DNA of 64,000 nucleotides from an uncultured Prevotellaceae bacterium (GTDB lineage Bacteria; Bacteroidota; Bacteroidia; Bacteroidales; Muribaculaceae): positions 1 to 64,000 of the forward strand of contig ONQS01000010.1 in NCBI GenBank assembly GCA_900320055.1, written 5' to 3'. The notes beneath the pieces are model-generated. The model had not been told where the DNA came from. It was given only the letters and a program-made list of their open reading frames with translations, and did not search any database. Both the position numbers and the translations under genes were made by a program. Position 1 is the first letter of the stretch; every line of letters starts with the position of its first letter. Below, piece after piece: positions 1-9,097 of this stretch.

Positions 1-88
1 CCACGGCCACAGCGGCATGATTGAGCCCGGGTTCCACATCCTAGAGACACATCTCAATCAGATGCTGAACAAGCCCGTCAATCCTTGA
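1..88 (+). CDS. C-terminal end of an unidentified protein (partial)
   Basis: The frame starting at base 2 is open into the window edge and ends at TGA 86-88, giving 28 residues that finish in KPVNP. It lies 101 bases upstream of rlmN on the same strand, and rlmN has its own promoter-like box in between, so the two need not be co-transcribed. The visible piece contains HGHSGM and a short helical-looking tail. I do not recognise the family from so little sequence. Confidence 0.5.
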   Translation, partial: HGHSGMIEPGFHILETHLNQMLNKPVNP

Positions 89-150
89 TAAATGAACCTG
101 TCTTGATTAAAAAACGGGCGACTGATGACTGACATCTTATAACAATTTAG

Positions 151-158
151 TAATTTTG
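151..158 (+). promoter_or_regulatory. -7 box of the rlmN promoter
   Basis: TAATTTTG fits the Bacteroidota -7 consensus TAnnTTTG and sits 32 bases before the rlmN ATG. No convincing TTTG -33 element is present at 19-20 bases upstream, so only the -7 element is supported. Confidence 0.5.
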
Positions 159-189
159 CAGTTTGAACAATCATTAAAGCTTTCAAGAC

Positions 190-1290
190 ATGAGCAACGA
201 CAAGATATTACAACCGATGGCAGGCATGACCCTCGAGGAGATGCAGGATGCCGTCACGTCATTGGGTATGCCCCGCTTTGTGGCTAAGCAGTTGGCACAG
301 TGGATCTACCAGAAGCGCGTCAACGACTTTGACCAGATGCAAAACATCTCCAAAGCCAACCGCGAACTGCTGTCCAGCCGCTATTGCGTTGGACTGTATC
401 CTCCCAGCCAGGCGTCTGCCAGCCAGGATGGAACGGTGAAATACCTGTTTGATGCAGGTAACAAACAGGCCGTTGAATCGGTCTTCATCCCTGAGGAGGA
501 CCGGGCTACACTGTGCATCTCGTCGCAGAAGGGCTGCCGCATGAACTGCTACTTCTGCATGACGGGCAAACAGGGTTTCCACGGCAACCTGACGGCAAAC
601 CAGATCATCAATCAGGTGCTGAGCATCCCTGAGAGCGAGAGTCTGACCAACGTCGTGTTTATGGGCATGGGCGAGCCGCTCGACAACCTCGACGAGGTGA
701 TGCGCGTGATCGCCATCCTGACCGAGCCGTGGGGTCTGGCATGGAGTCCTAAGCGTGTGACAGTCTCTACCGTGGGCAAACTGCCAGAACTGAAGATACT
801 GTGCGAGCAGACCAGCGTTCACATCGCCGTGAGTGTACACAATGCGGTGCAGGAAGAGCGGTCGTCGATGATGCCGATAGAGCGCATCTCCCCCATCGAC
901 CGCGTCATGGAAGTGCTGGGCAACTATGACTTTGCCCACCAACGCCGCCTGTCGGTCGAGTACATCTGCTGGCAATGGTTCAACGACGACATCCAGCATG
1001 CCGAGAAACTGCGCGAACTGCTGCCTAACGAGCACGTGCGCGTCAACCTCATCCGCTACCACATGATTCCTGGCATCGAGAAGTTGCGCACCAGCAGCGA
1101 TGAGCGCATGACCTACTTCCGCGACTATCTCAACAGCAAGGGCGTGACCTGCACGATACGCCGCAGTCGTGGCGAGGACATCGCAGCCGCTTGCGGAATG
1201 CTTGCCGGCAAGGTGCGCGACACTCAAGCCGCCAGCGATGCGAAAGCGTCTGCCAAGCAGCCTCGCGGCAATCGGAGCAATAAATCCTAA
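190..1290 (+). CDS. rlmN: 23S rRNA (adenine-2503-C2)-methyltransferase RlmN
   Basis: Radical-SAM methyltransferase that methylates C2 of A2503 in 23S rRNA (and A37 of some tRNAs in the family). The radical-SAM cluster motif CX3CX2C is visible as Cys116, Cys120 and Cys123. Cys109 in TLCISS and Cys335 in AAACGML correspond to the two mechanistic cysteines of E. coli RlmN (Cys118 and Cys355). At 366 residues it has typical length, with a Lys/Arg/Ser-rich C-terminal tail of about 25 residues beyond the family core. The ATG at 190 is the first start after the -7 box. The next gene starts 43 bases downstream on the same strand but is functionally unrelated. Confidence 0.96.
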   Translation: MSNDKILQPMAGMTLEEMQDAVTSLGMPRFVAKQLAQWIYQKRVNDFDQMQNISKANRELLSSRYCVGLYPPSQASASQDGTVKYLFDAGNKQAVESVFIPEEDRATLCISSQKGCRMNCYFCMTGKQGFHGNLTANQIINQVLSIPESESLTNVVFMGMGEPLDNLDEVMRVIAILTEPWGLAWSPKRVTVSTVGKLPELKILCEQTSVHIAVSVHNAVQEERSSMMPIERISPIDRVMEVLGNYDFAHQRRLSVEYICWQWFNDDIQHAEKLRELLPNEHVRVNLIRYHMIPGIEKLRTSSDERMTYFRDYLNSKGVTCTIRRSRGEDIAAACGMLAGKVRDTQAASDAKASAKQPRGNRSNKS

Positions 1291-1333
1291 GTACATCATA
1301 ACACCGTTGGGTGCGGTAAATACAACTCATCAC

Positions 1334-3142
1334 ATGAAACAGTTTATCCGATTCTCCATGACGCTTGCGGCAATGGTTGTTGCCATGCAAGCAGCGCTAG
1401 CCAACGAACCGGCCACCTACTATAAGTCCGCTGTGGGCAAGAGCGACGAGGCTCTGATGAGCGCCTTGAACAATATTATCCACGAGCATAGGGAAGTGTC
1501 CTACAGCGCTGGCCTGCTGAGTGCGTTTGCCACTGCCGACACTGACGAAGATGGCTACATCATCGACATCTACAGCACATGCCGCTACTCTACCAACCAG
1601 AACGGAGCATCGGCCTCGGAACTGGGTGAAGGCTACAATCGCGAGCATAGTTTCCCCAGGAGTTGGTTTGGCGGCGCCGTAGCGCCCATGAACACCGATG
1701 TGTTTCACATCTACCCTACCGACATCCACGTCAATAGCCAGCGCGGCAACAATCCCTATGGAGTGTGCAAAGACGGCACCCGATTGGCCAACGACGGTTA
1801 TGTGGCCAAGGGCAAACTGGGCACCTGCACCTATCCCGGCTATAGCGGCGTTGTGTTTGAGCCCGATGATGAGTATAAGGGTGATCTGGCACGCACCTAT
1901 TTCTATATGGCGACGTGCTACAAAGAGGAGTTGCCCGGCTGGCCTGGCAGCGCACAAATCGACTACAGCAAGAACAAATATCTAGCGTTCTCGACCTGGA
2001 CCATCAACATGCTGATGGAGTGGACCCGCCTCGACCCCGTGAGTGAGAAGGAAATCAACCGCAATGAGGCCGTATATGGCATTCAAGGCAACCGCAACCC
2101 GTTTATCGACCACCCTGAACTGGCCGAGTATATCTGGGGCGACAAGAAGGGTGAGCCCTGGCCCGGTTCAGGCGAAGTCATACCCGCTAGCATCACTCAG
2201 CCTGAGAATCTGTCGGTCTATGACATGGGCACGACCACGGTGGGAACCGAATTGGAATATACCGTGACCATCAAGGGTGTGGGCTTGAGCCAGGGTCTGA
2301 ACATGTCGATGAGCGACAATGAGTTCTTCTATGTGAGCAAGAGCACCTTCAGCGCCGCCGATGTCAATCGCGGCACCACGTTTGTGATTACGTTCACGGC
2401 CGACGAGCAAGGCACCTTCAGCAACGACATCACGCTGCGCAGCGACGAGGTTTCAACCTCGTTCACTATCACTGCCACAGCCACCAAACAGGGCGATGAT
2501 CCAGTCGACCCCGTTGATCCCGTCACCCAATCGGACAGTATTATGGAGGATTGGGAAGGCTGTGAGACAGGCGGTTACTGGAACGAGGCGGTAGTCGGTC
2601 ATGCGTGGATATGGGAATTTGCCAATGCCGGTATCTGGCAGGACAACCTGTGCCATGGCGAGCGTTCGTGCCGCTTGGGCAAGGACAGCAACAGCGCCAT
2701 CACCATGACCCAAGACCAAGAGCACGGCACGAGTGCGATCAGCCTGTGGGCAGGCAGTTTTGGCAACGACGCCGACGCTACGCTCAATGTGGATTACAGC
2801 ACCGACAAGGGCTCGACATGGACCACGCTGGGCAGCATTACGGTCACCAAGGGCGAATTACAGCCATTCAGGTTAGATGCTGATGTGGAAGGCGCTGTGC
2901 GATTCCGCATCGCCCAGACATCAGGCGTGCGCGTCAACATCGACGACATCACCCTGTATAGCCGTCCCCAGTCGGTCAAAGGCGATGCCAATGGCGACGG
3001 TGAAGTCAACATCGCTGATGTGAATGCTATCATCGATGCCATCCTGAAGGATGATAACAACCAAGCGTTTGACACCAATGGTGATGGCGAGGTCAACATA
3101 GCCGACGTCAACATGGTTATCGACATCATTCTGGCTTCATAA
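1334..3142 (+). CDS. Secreted endonuclease I family nuclease with Ig-like, jelly-roll and dockerin-like domains
   Basis: 602-residue exported nuclease. The start is the ATG at 1334, which gives a clean signal peptide (MKQF, hydrophobic core, cleavage near ALA-NEP). Residues about 25-315 form an EndA/NucM-type endonuclease I domain with NREHSFPRSWFGG at 102-114 and the metal-site region N120-TDVFHIYPTD through the VNSQRGNNP segment near 133-141. An Ig-like beta domain (about 330-435), a MAM/jelly-roll-like region (about 450-545) and two dockerin-type Ca-binding repeats (GDANGDGEVNIADVN at 550 and a second DTNGDGEVNIADVN) follow. It is a domain-level paralogue of the gene at 51555-53864. No cohesin is seen. 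The protein ends right after the dockerin. Probable role: extracellular DNA/RNA degradation. Confidence 0.9.
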   Translation: MKQFIRFSMTLAAMVVAMQAALANEPATYYKSAVGKSDEALMSALNNIIHEHREVSYSAGLLSAFATADTDEDGYIIDIYSTCRYSTNQNGASASELGEGYNREHSFPRSWFGGAVAPMNTDVFHIYPTDIHVNSQRGNNPYGVCKDGTRLANDGYVAKGKLGTCTYPGYSGVVFEPDDEYKGDLARTYFYMATCYKEELPGWPGSAQIDYSKNKYLAFSTWTINMLMEWTRLDPVSEKEINRNEAVYGIQGNRNPFIDHPELAEYIWGDKKGEPWPGSGEVIPASITQPENLSVYDMGTTTVGTELEYTVTIKGVGLSQGLNMSMSDNEFFYVSKSTFSAADVNRGTTFVITFTADEQGTFSNDITLRSDEVSTSFTITATATKQGDDPVDPVDPVTQSDSIMEDWEGCETGGYWNEAVVGHAWIWEFANAGIWQDNLCHGERSCRLGKDSNSAITMTQDQEHGTSAISLWAGSFGNDADATLNVDYSTDKGSTWTTLGSITVTKGELQPFRLDADVEGAVRFRIAQTSGVRVNIDDITLYSRPQSVKGDANGDGEVNIADVNAIIDAILKDDNNQAFDTNGDGEVNIADVNMVIDIILAS

Positions 3143-3166
3143 CCAAGTCTGAAGGCCAACAAAACA

Positions 3167-3206
3167 GCAGCCCGCTTGTAGAAGGTTTTTCTACAGGCGG
3201 GCTGTA
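3167..3206. terminator. Bidirectional terminator hairpin between endonuclease gene and rpiB
   Basis: A 15-16 bp stem (3168-3183 with 3189-3204, one G-T pair) with loop GGTTT lies between the convergent ends at 3142 and 3252. On the minus strand a short T-rich run follows it. Confidence 0.7.
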
Positions 3207-3251
3207 ACTTTAGGTCATATCAATGCCACCTCCCATCAGGGATGCTGCAAA

Positions 3252-3710
3252 TCACTTCACAGGAATCTTATCGATGCGGCGCTGGTGGCGTCCGCCCTCG
3301 AACGGGGTCGTCAAGAAAGCCTCGACCATTGAGATGGCCTCCTCGTTGGTGACAAAGCGTCCTGGCATAGCGATCACATTGGCATCGTTGTGCTGACGTG
3401 CCAGACGAGCCACCGCCAAGCGCCAGCATAATGCCGAGCGCACGCCCTGATGCTTGTTGAGGGTGATGTTGATGCCCTCGCCACTGCCACACACGGCAAT
3501 ACCGGGATAGCACTCTCCACGCTCGACGGCGGCGGCACAGAGGTGAGCGAAGTCGGGATAGTCGCAACTCTCCTCACTGTGGGTACCGAAATCCTTGTAA
3601 GCGATGCCTTGGTCATCGAGCCACTGCTTAACAGCCTCCTTGACAGGATATCCAGCATGGTCACTGCATAGTGCCACGGGAAGTCCAGGTTTCAAAATCG
3701 TGTTGTCCAT
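3252..3710 (-). CDS. rpiB: Ribose-5-phosphate isomerase B
   Basis: RpiB interconverts ribose 5-phosphate and ribulose 5-phosphate in the non-oxidative pentose phosphate pathway. The 152-residue protein shows the family signatures SDHAG (16-20), the catalytic-loop CGSGEG with Cys74, and RQHNDANV near 106-112 followed by GR. Length and order of motifs are normal for the RpiB/LacAB family. It starts 60 bases downstream of the valS stop on the same strand, separated by a small hairpin, so partial read-through from valS is possible. Cytoplasmic, housekeeping. Confidence 0.95.
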   Translation of the reverse strand: MDNTILKPGLPVALCSDHAGYPVKEAVKQWLDDQGIAYKDFGTHSEESCDYPDFAHLCAAAVERGECYPGIAVCGSGEGINITLNKHQGVRSALCWRLAVARLARQHNDANVIAMPGRFVTNEEAISMVEAFLTTPFEGGRHQRRIDKIPVK

Positions 3711-3735
3711 AATATCTTATATATGCTAATAATTA

Positions 3736-3754
3736 GCCCTGGCAAAGCCAGGGC
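3736..3754 (-). terminator. Hairpin after valS
   Basis: GCCCTGGC-AAA-GCCAGGGC forms a perfect 8 bp stem just after the valS stop codon (minus strand) and before rpiB. It is followed in the transcript by an A/T-rich stretch but no strong U-tract, so it may be an attenuating or processing hairpin. Confidence 0.5.
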
Positions 3755-3770
3755 ATTGTGTGACGATAAG

Positions 3771-6485
3771 TTACTTTCTCAATTGCTGGAGGGCCTGCTC
3801 CATCGTGGCGATCTTGCTCTCGGCATCGGCCTTCTTTTTACGCTCGTTGGCAACAACGGCCTCTGGCGCATTGGCCACGAAGCGCTCGTTGCTCAACTTC
3901 TTCTCCACGCTGGCCAGGAATCCACGGGTGTACTCCAAGTCGGCCTCCAGTTTCTTGATTTCTTCCTCGACGTCGATGCTTCCTGCCAAAGGCACAGCAA
4001 ACTCGGCAGTGCCTACCATAAAGGCGGCAGCCGTGGCGTCCTTCTCGGAAACCGTTTCAACCTTTTCAAGGCCAGCGAGTTTCACGATAACGGCTTCGAG
4101 AGGGTTGTTGAGTCCGCCCACAGCCTGCAGAGTGAGTTGTTCCTTGTTGGGCAGATTCTTCTGCTTGCGCACATTGCGCACTCCACCCACGATTTCCTTG
4201 ACGTCGGCCATGGCCTTAAGGATAGCGGCATCGGCCTGCTCGGGCTCGGGAATCAGGGCATACATGATGCTCTCGCCCTCGGCCCGCTCGTCGAGGTGCT
4301 GCCACAGTTCCTCGGTGATGAAGGGCATGAACGGATGCAGCAGACGCAACAGCGTGTCGAAGAACTCGAGTGTGGCAGTCATCGTGGCACGATCCATGGG
4401 CTGGCCATAAGCGGGCTTCACCGACTCGAGATACCAAGCCGAGAACTCTTCCCAGAACAGGCGATAGAGCACCATCATGGCATCACTCAAGCGGAATTTG
4501 GCGAAGTGATCCTTGACGGTTGCCAAGGCATCGTTGAGCATGTGCCGGAACCACAACACAGCCTGTCGGCTGGCCTCGGGCTGCTCCACGTCGGCAACCT
4601 CCCAGCCCTTGACGAGGCGGAATGCATTCCATATCTTGTTATTGAAGTTACGTCCTTGCTCACACAGGGCGTCGTCGTAGGGGATATCGTTGCCCGCAGG
4701 GGCGGCAAGCATCAGACCCATGCGCACGCCATCGGCGCCGAAGCGCTCGATCAATTCCAGAGGATCGGGTGAATTACCGAGCGACTTGGACATCTTGCGT
4801 CCCAACTTGTCACGCACGATACCTGTGAAATAGACATTGCGGAAAGGCATATCACCCACATACTCATATCCAGCCATGATCATGCGTGCCACCCAGAAGA
4901 AGATGATGTCCGGACCAGTCACCAGGTCACTAGTGGGATAATAGTACTTGATGTCTTCGTTGCCCGGATTGTTGATGCCGTCAAAGAGTGAGATGGGCCA
5001 TAACCAAGAACTGAACCAAGTGTCGAGGGCGTCCTCGTCGCGACGCAACTGGCTAGCCTCGATATGCTCGTAGCCGGGAATCTTGCGAGCCTTCTCGAGG
5101 GCTTCCTCCTCGTTGAGGGCAACTACATAGACCTCCTTATCCTCATTGTCGCTGGGCAGGAAGTAGGCAGGTATGCGATGTCCCCACCACAGTTGGCGCG
5201 AAATGCACCAGTCCTGAATGCCCTCGAGCCACACCTTGTAGGTGTTTTTGTACTTGGGAGGATAGAACTTGAGTTTGTCTTCCATGACGGGAGGCAGAGC
5301 GATGTCGGCAAAGTGCTGCATCTTCAAGAACCACTGCATGCACAAGCGGGGCTCTACAGCGGTGTCGCTGTTGCGCTCGCTGTAACCCACCTTGTTGTCA
5401 TAGTCCTCGATCTTCTCGACCAGGCCAGCGGCCTGCAGGTCGATGACAATCTGCTTGCGGCAGTCCATACGGTCCATGCCCACATACAGCGGCGACTGGT
5501 CGCTGATGGTGGCATCGGCATTGAAGATGTCGATGGTCTCCAGATTGTGGGTCTTGCCCAGCATATAGTCGTTGGTGTCGTGTGCGGGGGTCACCTTCAA
5601 GCAGCCGGTGCCGAACTCGATATCAACATAGCGGTCCTCGATGACGTTGATGACACGGCCAACGAGGGGCACAATCACCTTGCGGCCCTTGAGCCACTGG
5701 TTTTTGGGATCCTTGGGATTGACACACATGGCAGTATCGCCCATGATGGTCTCGGGGCGCGTGGTAGCCACGACGGCATAGTAGCCCTTCTCATCCTTGT
5801 GGATGATGTTGCCCTCGGCACGCAGTTGTTCCTCGCCCTCGAGTGTCTGCAAGCCATCCACATAGTACTTGAGGTGATAGAGGTGGCTCTTCTCCTCACG
5901 GTAGATTACCTCCTCGTTGCTCAACGCCGTCTGGGCCTTGGGATCCCAGTTGACCATGCGCAGGCCACGATAGATGTAGCCCTTGTCATAGAGGTCAACA
6001 AAGACCTTCATCACACTCTTGCTGCGTGTCTCGTCCATTGTGAATGCTGTGCGGCTCCAATCACAGGAAGCGCCCAACTTGCGCAACTGTTGCAGGATGA
6101 TGCCCCCGTGCTCGTGTGTCCAATCCCAAGCATGCTTGAGGAACTCGTCACGGGTGAGGTCGCGCTTGCGAATGCCCTGCTCGGCCAATCGCTTAACGAC
6201 CTTGGCCTCGGTAGCGATCGACGCATGGTCGGTACCAGGCACCCACAGGGCGTTCTTGCCCTCCATGCGCGCGCGGCGGATGAGGATGTCCTGAATCGTA
6301 TTGTTCAGCATGTGGCCCATGTGCAGCACACCCGTCACATTGGGGGGCGGGATTACGATGCAATAGGGTTCACGCTCATCGGGGACGCTCTTGAACAGGT
6401 CATGCGACTCCCAATACTTGTACCACTTGTCCTCGACCTCTTTAGGGTCATATTTCGTAGCCAGTGTATTCTCTTTCTCGCTCAT
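3771..6485 (-). CDS. valS: Valyl-tRNA synthetase
   Basis: Class I aminoacyl-tRNA synthetase charging tRNA-Val. The 904-residue sequence carries [13 protein letters not shown] with the HIGH-type motif HMGH at 55-58, the CP1 editing region ([12 protein letters not shown]), WWGHRIP and [10 protein letters not shown], and KMSKS at 564-568. The C-terminal about 60 residues form the heptad-rich arm typical of ValRS ([12 protein letters not shown] to the end). The start MSEKEN is the only sensible ATG and lies 38 bases downstream of a -7 box. Length is standard. Confidence 0.97.
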   Translation of the reverse strand: MSEKENTLATKYDPKEVEDKWYKYWESHDLFKSVPDEREPYCIVIPPPNVTGVLHMGHMLNNTIQDILIRRARMEGKNALWVPGTDHASIATEAKVVKRLAEQGIRKRDLTRDEFLKHAWDWTHEHGGIILQQLRKLGASCDWSRTAFTMDETRSKSVMKVFVDLYDKGYIYRGLRMVNWDPKAQTALSNEEVIYREEKSHLYHLKYYVDGLQTLEGEEQLRAEGNIIHKDEKGYYAVVATTRPETIMGDTAMCVNPKDPKNQWLKGRKVIVPLVGRVINVIEDRYVDIEFGTGCLKVTPAHDTNDYMLGKTHNLETIDIFNADATISDQSPLYVGMDRMDCRKQIVIDLQAAGLVEKIEDYDNKVGYSERNSDTAVEPRLCMQWFLKMQHFADIALPPVMEDKLKFYPPKYKNTYKVWLEGIQDWCISRQLWWGHRIPAYFLPSDNEDKEVYVVALNEEEALEKARKIPGYEHIEASQLRRDEDALDTWFSSWLWPISLFDGINNPGNEDIKYYYPTSDLVTGPDIIFFWVARMIMAGYEYVGDMPFRNVYFTGIVRDKLGRKMSKSLGNSPDPLELIERFGADGVRMGLMLAAPAGNDIPYDDALCEQGRNFNNKIWNAFRLVKGWEVADVEQPEASRQAVLWFRHMLNDALATVKDHFAKFRLSDAMMVLYRLFWEEFSAWYLESVKPAYGQPMDRATMTATLEFFDTLLRLLHPFMPFITEELWQHLDERAEGESIMYALIPEPEQADAAILKAMADVKEIVGGVRNVRKQKNLPNKEQLTLQAVGGLNNPLEAVIVKLAGLEKVETVSEKDATAAAFMVGTAEFAVPLAGSIDVEEEIKKLEADLEYTRGFLASVEKKLSNERFVANAPEAVVANERKKKADAESKIATMEQALQQLRK

Positions 6486-6522
6486 TTCTGTTGATTAGTT
6501 GTTTGAGTTTTTATTCAAACTG

Positions 6523-6530
6523 CAAAGTTA
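6523..6530 (-). promoter_or_regulatory. -7 box of the valS promoter
   Basis: The minus strand reads TAACTTTG, matching TAnnTTTG, 38 bases upstream of the valS start. The spacing to any upstream TTTG (about 23) is longer than ideal. Confidence 0.5.
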
Positions 6531-6819
6531 AGAAAAATTTGGCCAAGCCCGTACAAAACCGACACATATTTGTTTCACCTTAATCAAAATCATCACAAAC
6601 GCAAACAAAACAGCGGCAGATTTGTCTGAGGTCAAATCCTCCACTCGAGACCGAAGTGATGCCGGGATGGCCACATTGATTCCGAACAATTAGGTTCATT
6701 TTCAGCATATTGCCAAATAAAAACACATTTGCGGGCTATCTGTACCTGCGATGCGGAAAAAACGCTACTGCTAAGCATGATTTCAAGACTGCACAACTAA
6801 CCGATACGCAGAAAATGAG

Positions 6820-6827
6820 TATCTTTG
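6820..6827 (+). promoter_or_regulatory. -7 box upstream of the MarC-family gene
   Basis: TATCTTTG matches the TAnnTTTG consensus 45 bases upstream of the chosen ATG at 6872. This is one reason for preferring that start over upstream in-frame codons. No clear -33 TTTG. Confidence 0.55.
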
Positions 6828-6871
6828 CATCGCGAAAGACAAAACATCAATTAACACCTCGAAATGATATT

Positions 6872-7450
6872 ATGGGTAAGATTAATTTCACACAGATTCT
6901 GAGTGCAACGTTGGTGTTGCTGAGTATTATCGACATCGTGGGTTCGATTCCTATCATCCTGCAGTTGAGAGAGAAAGGTCGCCATGTGGATGCTCTCAAG
7001 GCCACTATCTACTCTACCCTGCTCATGGTGGGATTCTACTACGGCGGCTACTGGCTGTTGCAGATATTCAACTGCAACATCTACTCGTTTGCCACCGCCG
7101 GCGGATTCCTGATGTTCCTGATGGCGCTTGAAATGATCCTGGATGTGGAGATATTCAAGAACAACACGCCCAACAAGGGCGCGACGATGGTGCCGATGGT
7201 GTTTCCGCTCATCGCGGGCGCAGGTGTGCTGACTACCCTGATTTCGCTCAAGGCGATGTATGACGACATCAACATCTTTATCGGGCTGGCCATCAACATG
7301 CTGTGGGTCTATATCGTGATCAAGAGCACCGACAAGATCGAGCGCTTGCTGGGCGATGGCGGTATGATGTTTTCTCGCAAGTTCTTCGGCATCATTCTGC
7401 TGGCGATGAGCGTGAAGATGATGACCGACAATATCGCTCACCTGTTCTAG
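6872..7450 (+). CDS. MarC-family integral membrane protein
   Basis: 192-residue polytopic membrane protein starting MGKINFTQILSATLVLLSI. The pattern of about six hydrophobic segments, IIDIVGSIPIIL in the first, and FPLIAGAGVLTTLISL in the centre match the MarC (UPF0056) family. The family's transport substrate is unknown; the historical link to multiple antibiotic resistance is not supported. The ATG at 6872 gives a normal family length and follows the promoter box. The open frame extends upstream to 6710 without any membrane or signal logic, so I reject that extension. It stands alone, ending at a shared bidirectional terminator. Confidence 0.85.
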   Translation: MGKINFTQILSATLVLLSIIDIVGSIPIILQLREKGRHVDALKATIYSTLLMVGFYYGGYWLLQIFNCNIYSFATAGGFLMFLMALEMILDVEIFKNNTPNKGATMVPMVFPLIAGAGVLTTLISLKAMYDDINIFIGLAINMLWVYIVIKSTDKIERLLGDGGMMFSRKFFGIILLAMSVKMMTDNIAHLF

Positions 7451-7487
7451 CCAAGTACGGAGATAACGGATGTTACGGAAATAACGT

Positions 7488-7528
7488 AAACAGACAGCCG
7501 GCCTCGATTGGAGGCCGGCTGTCTGTTT
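7488..7528. terminator. Bidirectional terminator, perfect 18 bp stem
   Basis: Positions 7488-7505 and 7511-7528 are perfect inverted complements with a 5-base loop GATTG. The stem starts with AAA and ends in TTT, so it can terminate both the MarC-family gene (ends 7450) and the converging lipoprotein gene (ends 7551). Confidence 0.9.
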
Positions 7529-7550
7529 ACTGGTTGATGGAGAGCAGTGG

Positions 7551-9068
7551 TTATTTCCAGACGGGATCGCTCTCGTTCCAGCAGCGGTCGAGAGCGGTTA
7601 CGGCATAATGCCAGTTGCCCTTGCCGTCATCGGGCAGGACATAGGTGGTCTCTCCCGTGATGGCAAGGATGAAGGCGGAATCATCGAGATGCCCCTTCTT
7701 ACCCTTGGGATAACGGTAGATGACATAGCGTACCGCTTGCTGCATCGGGTCGTCGGTCTCATGAGCACGCCAGGTGAGACACTTCTTGCCGCCCACCTTT
7801 TTGACCTTGAGGTCATGCACATGGTGAGGCTCCTTGCTGTCGATCCAATTATAGGCAGGAATGAGCGCTGGCCGCGCCGTCTGATCATTGGACAGCGAGT
7901 CGAGCACACCCTTGAAGTTGCTGGTGATGGTGTAAGCCGGCCACCAGGTAACGCCGTGCACGTTTTCCATCGATCGCTGTAGGCGCATCTTGTGGTCTAA
8001 CTGGGTGGGGTTGGCGGGATCACCGCCCTCGTCGGCAATATCCTGATGCGTCATGACGTTGTTGAGAGCCTGCCCGTAGTACATGTGGCGCTCATTGGCA
8101 TGGTCGTTCCACCAGTGCATGAGCACGAGATCGCTGGCGGCCTTATGCTCCAGTTCCCAGTAGAGTTGCGGCACCATGTAATCGACCCATCCCTCGGCCG
8201 TCCACTTGAGGCAATCGGCATAAAGGGCGTCGTAGCACTGCAAACCGTTGGTCTGGCTGCCATCAGGGTCGCTGGCACGATTGCGCCAGATGCCGAAGGG
8301 ACTGATGCCAAAGCGCACCCATGGCTTCACTTCCAAAATGGTGTTATGCAACTGCTCGATGAGCAGATCCACGTTGTGACGGCGCCAGTCGTTCTTGTCC
8401 CACCCGATACCATAGGCATTGTAGGAAGCCGTGTCGGGAAACTCTGCCCCCTTGACCGGGTAGGGATAGAAATAATCATCCATGTGCAGGGCATCGATAT
8501 CGTATCGGTTGAGGATGTCGCGCACCACGGTGTCGATGAAGTTCCGGCTTTCGGGCAGACCAGGGTCAAAGTAGAGTTTGCCATCGGCATACTTGAGGAA
8601 CCACTCGGGATGCTCATAATAGATGTGGCCGGGCGCCGGCTGGTCCTCCTCGCTGCTGGTCACGCGATAAGGATTGATCCAGGCGTGCAACTCCATGCCG
8701 CGCTGGTGGGATTGCTCTATCATGAACTGCAAAGGGTCCCACACGGGATCAGGGGCTTTGCCCGCCTCGCCCGTGAGCCATCTAGACCAGGGCTCAATGT
8801 CACTGATATATGCCGCATCGGCCTGGGGTCGAATCTGCCAGATGACGGCATTGCATCCCGCCTGTCGCAGCAGGTCGAGTTGCTGGATGAGATATTGCCT
8901 CGTCTGCTCGGGATTCATCTTGGCATATTGGCCTTGTCCGATAATGTGCATCCAGGCACCACGGAACTCATGTTTGGGCAACGCCCGGCCCGAGGGGACA
9001 TTGTCGGAAGCCGCCAAACAACCTGTCAGCGCCAATACAAGCACCGATAAGAGAAAGAAACGTTTCAT
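7551..9068 (-). CDS. GHL10-type (family 10-like) glycosidase lipoprotein
   Basis: 505-residue lipoprotein: MKRFFLLSVLVLALTGC carries a lipobox with Cys17. The mature protein begins the glycosyl-hydrolase-like GHL10 (PF02638-type, YngK-like) fold with FRGAWMHIIGQGQYAKM, then GCNAVIWQIRPQADAAY, HAWINPYRV, HMDDYFYPYP and GISPFGIWRN. The last about 100 residues form a beta-rich fibronectin-like tail. Family members are thought to act on cell-surface glycans, but substrates are mostly unknown. It is the last minus-strand gene before the terminator at 7488, 29 bases after the beta-helix lipoprotein gene, and may be co-transcribed with it. Confidence 0.85.
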   Translation of the reverse strand: MKRFFLLSVLVLALTGCLAASDNVPSGRALPKHEFRGAWMHIIGQGQYAKMNPEQTRQYLIQQLDLLRQAGCNAVIWQIRPQADAAYISDIEPWSRWLTGEAGKAPDPVWDPLQFMIEQSHQRGMELHAWINPYRVTSSEEDQPAPGHIYYEHPEWFLKYADGKLYFDPGLPESRNFIDTVVRDILNRYDIDALHMDDYFYPYPVKGAEFPDTASYNAYGIGWDKNDWRRHNVDLLIEQLHNTILEVKPWVRFGISPFGIWRNRASDPDGSQTNGLQCYDALYADCLKWTAEGWVDYMVPQLYWELEHKAASDLVLMHWWNDHANERHMYYGQALNNVMTHQDIADEGGDPANPTQLDHKMRLQRSMENVHGVTWWPAYTITSNFKGVLDSLSNDQTARPALIPAYNWIDSKEPHHVHDLKVKKVGGKKCLTWRAHETDDPMQQAVRYVIYRYPKGKKGHLDDSAFILAITGETTYVLPDDGKGNWHYAVTALDRCWNESDPVWK

Positions 9069-9097
9069 TTCGTTGATGTTGTATATATATACAAGAA

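Larger units (their letters stand above)
6486..6871. other. Divergent intergenic region valS / MarC-family gene
   Basis: 386 bases between two divergently transcribed genes. It contains the valS -7 box (6523-6530) and the -7 box of the MarC-family gene (6820-6827). The middle about 280 bases are AT-rich with no recognisable gene, repeat or RNA structure. Confidence 0.6.

Noticed and set aside
259..1299. 346-codon antisense frame over rlmN
   Set aside because: His/Val/Ala-rich low-information translation typical of the complement of a real gene; rlmN has all catalytic cysteines.
1169..1333. Upstream extension of the endonuclease gene into rlmN
   Set aside because: It would overlap rlmN by 122 bases and place 55 non-signal residues before a clear signal peptide beginning at 1334.
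5064..6494. 476-codon open frame antisense to valS
   Set aside because: Valyl-tRNA synthetase motifs are unambiguous on the minus strand; the antisense frame shows no domain, signal or promoter.
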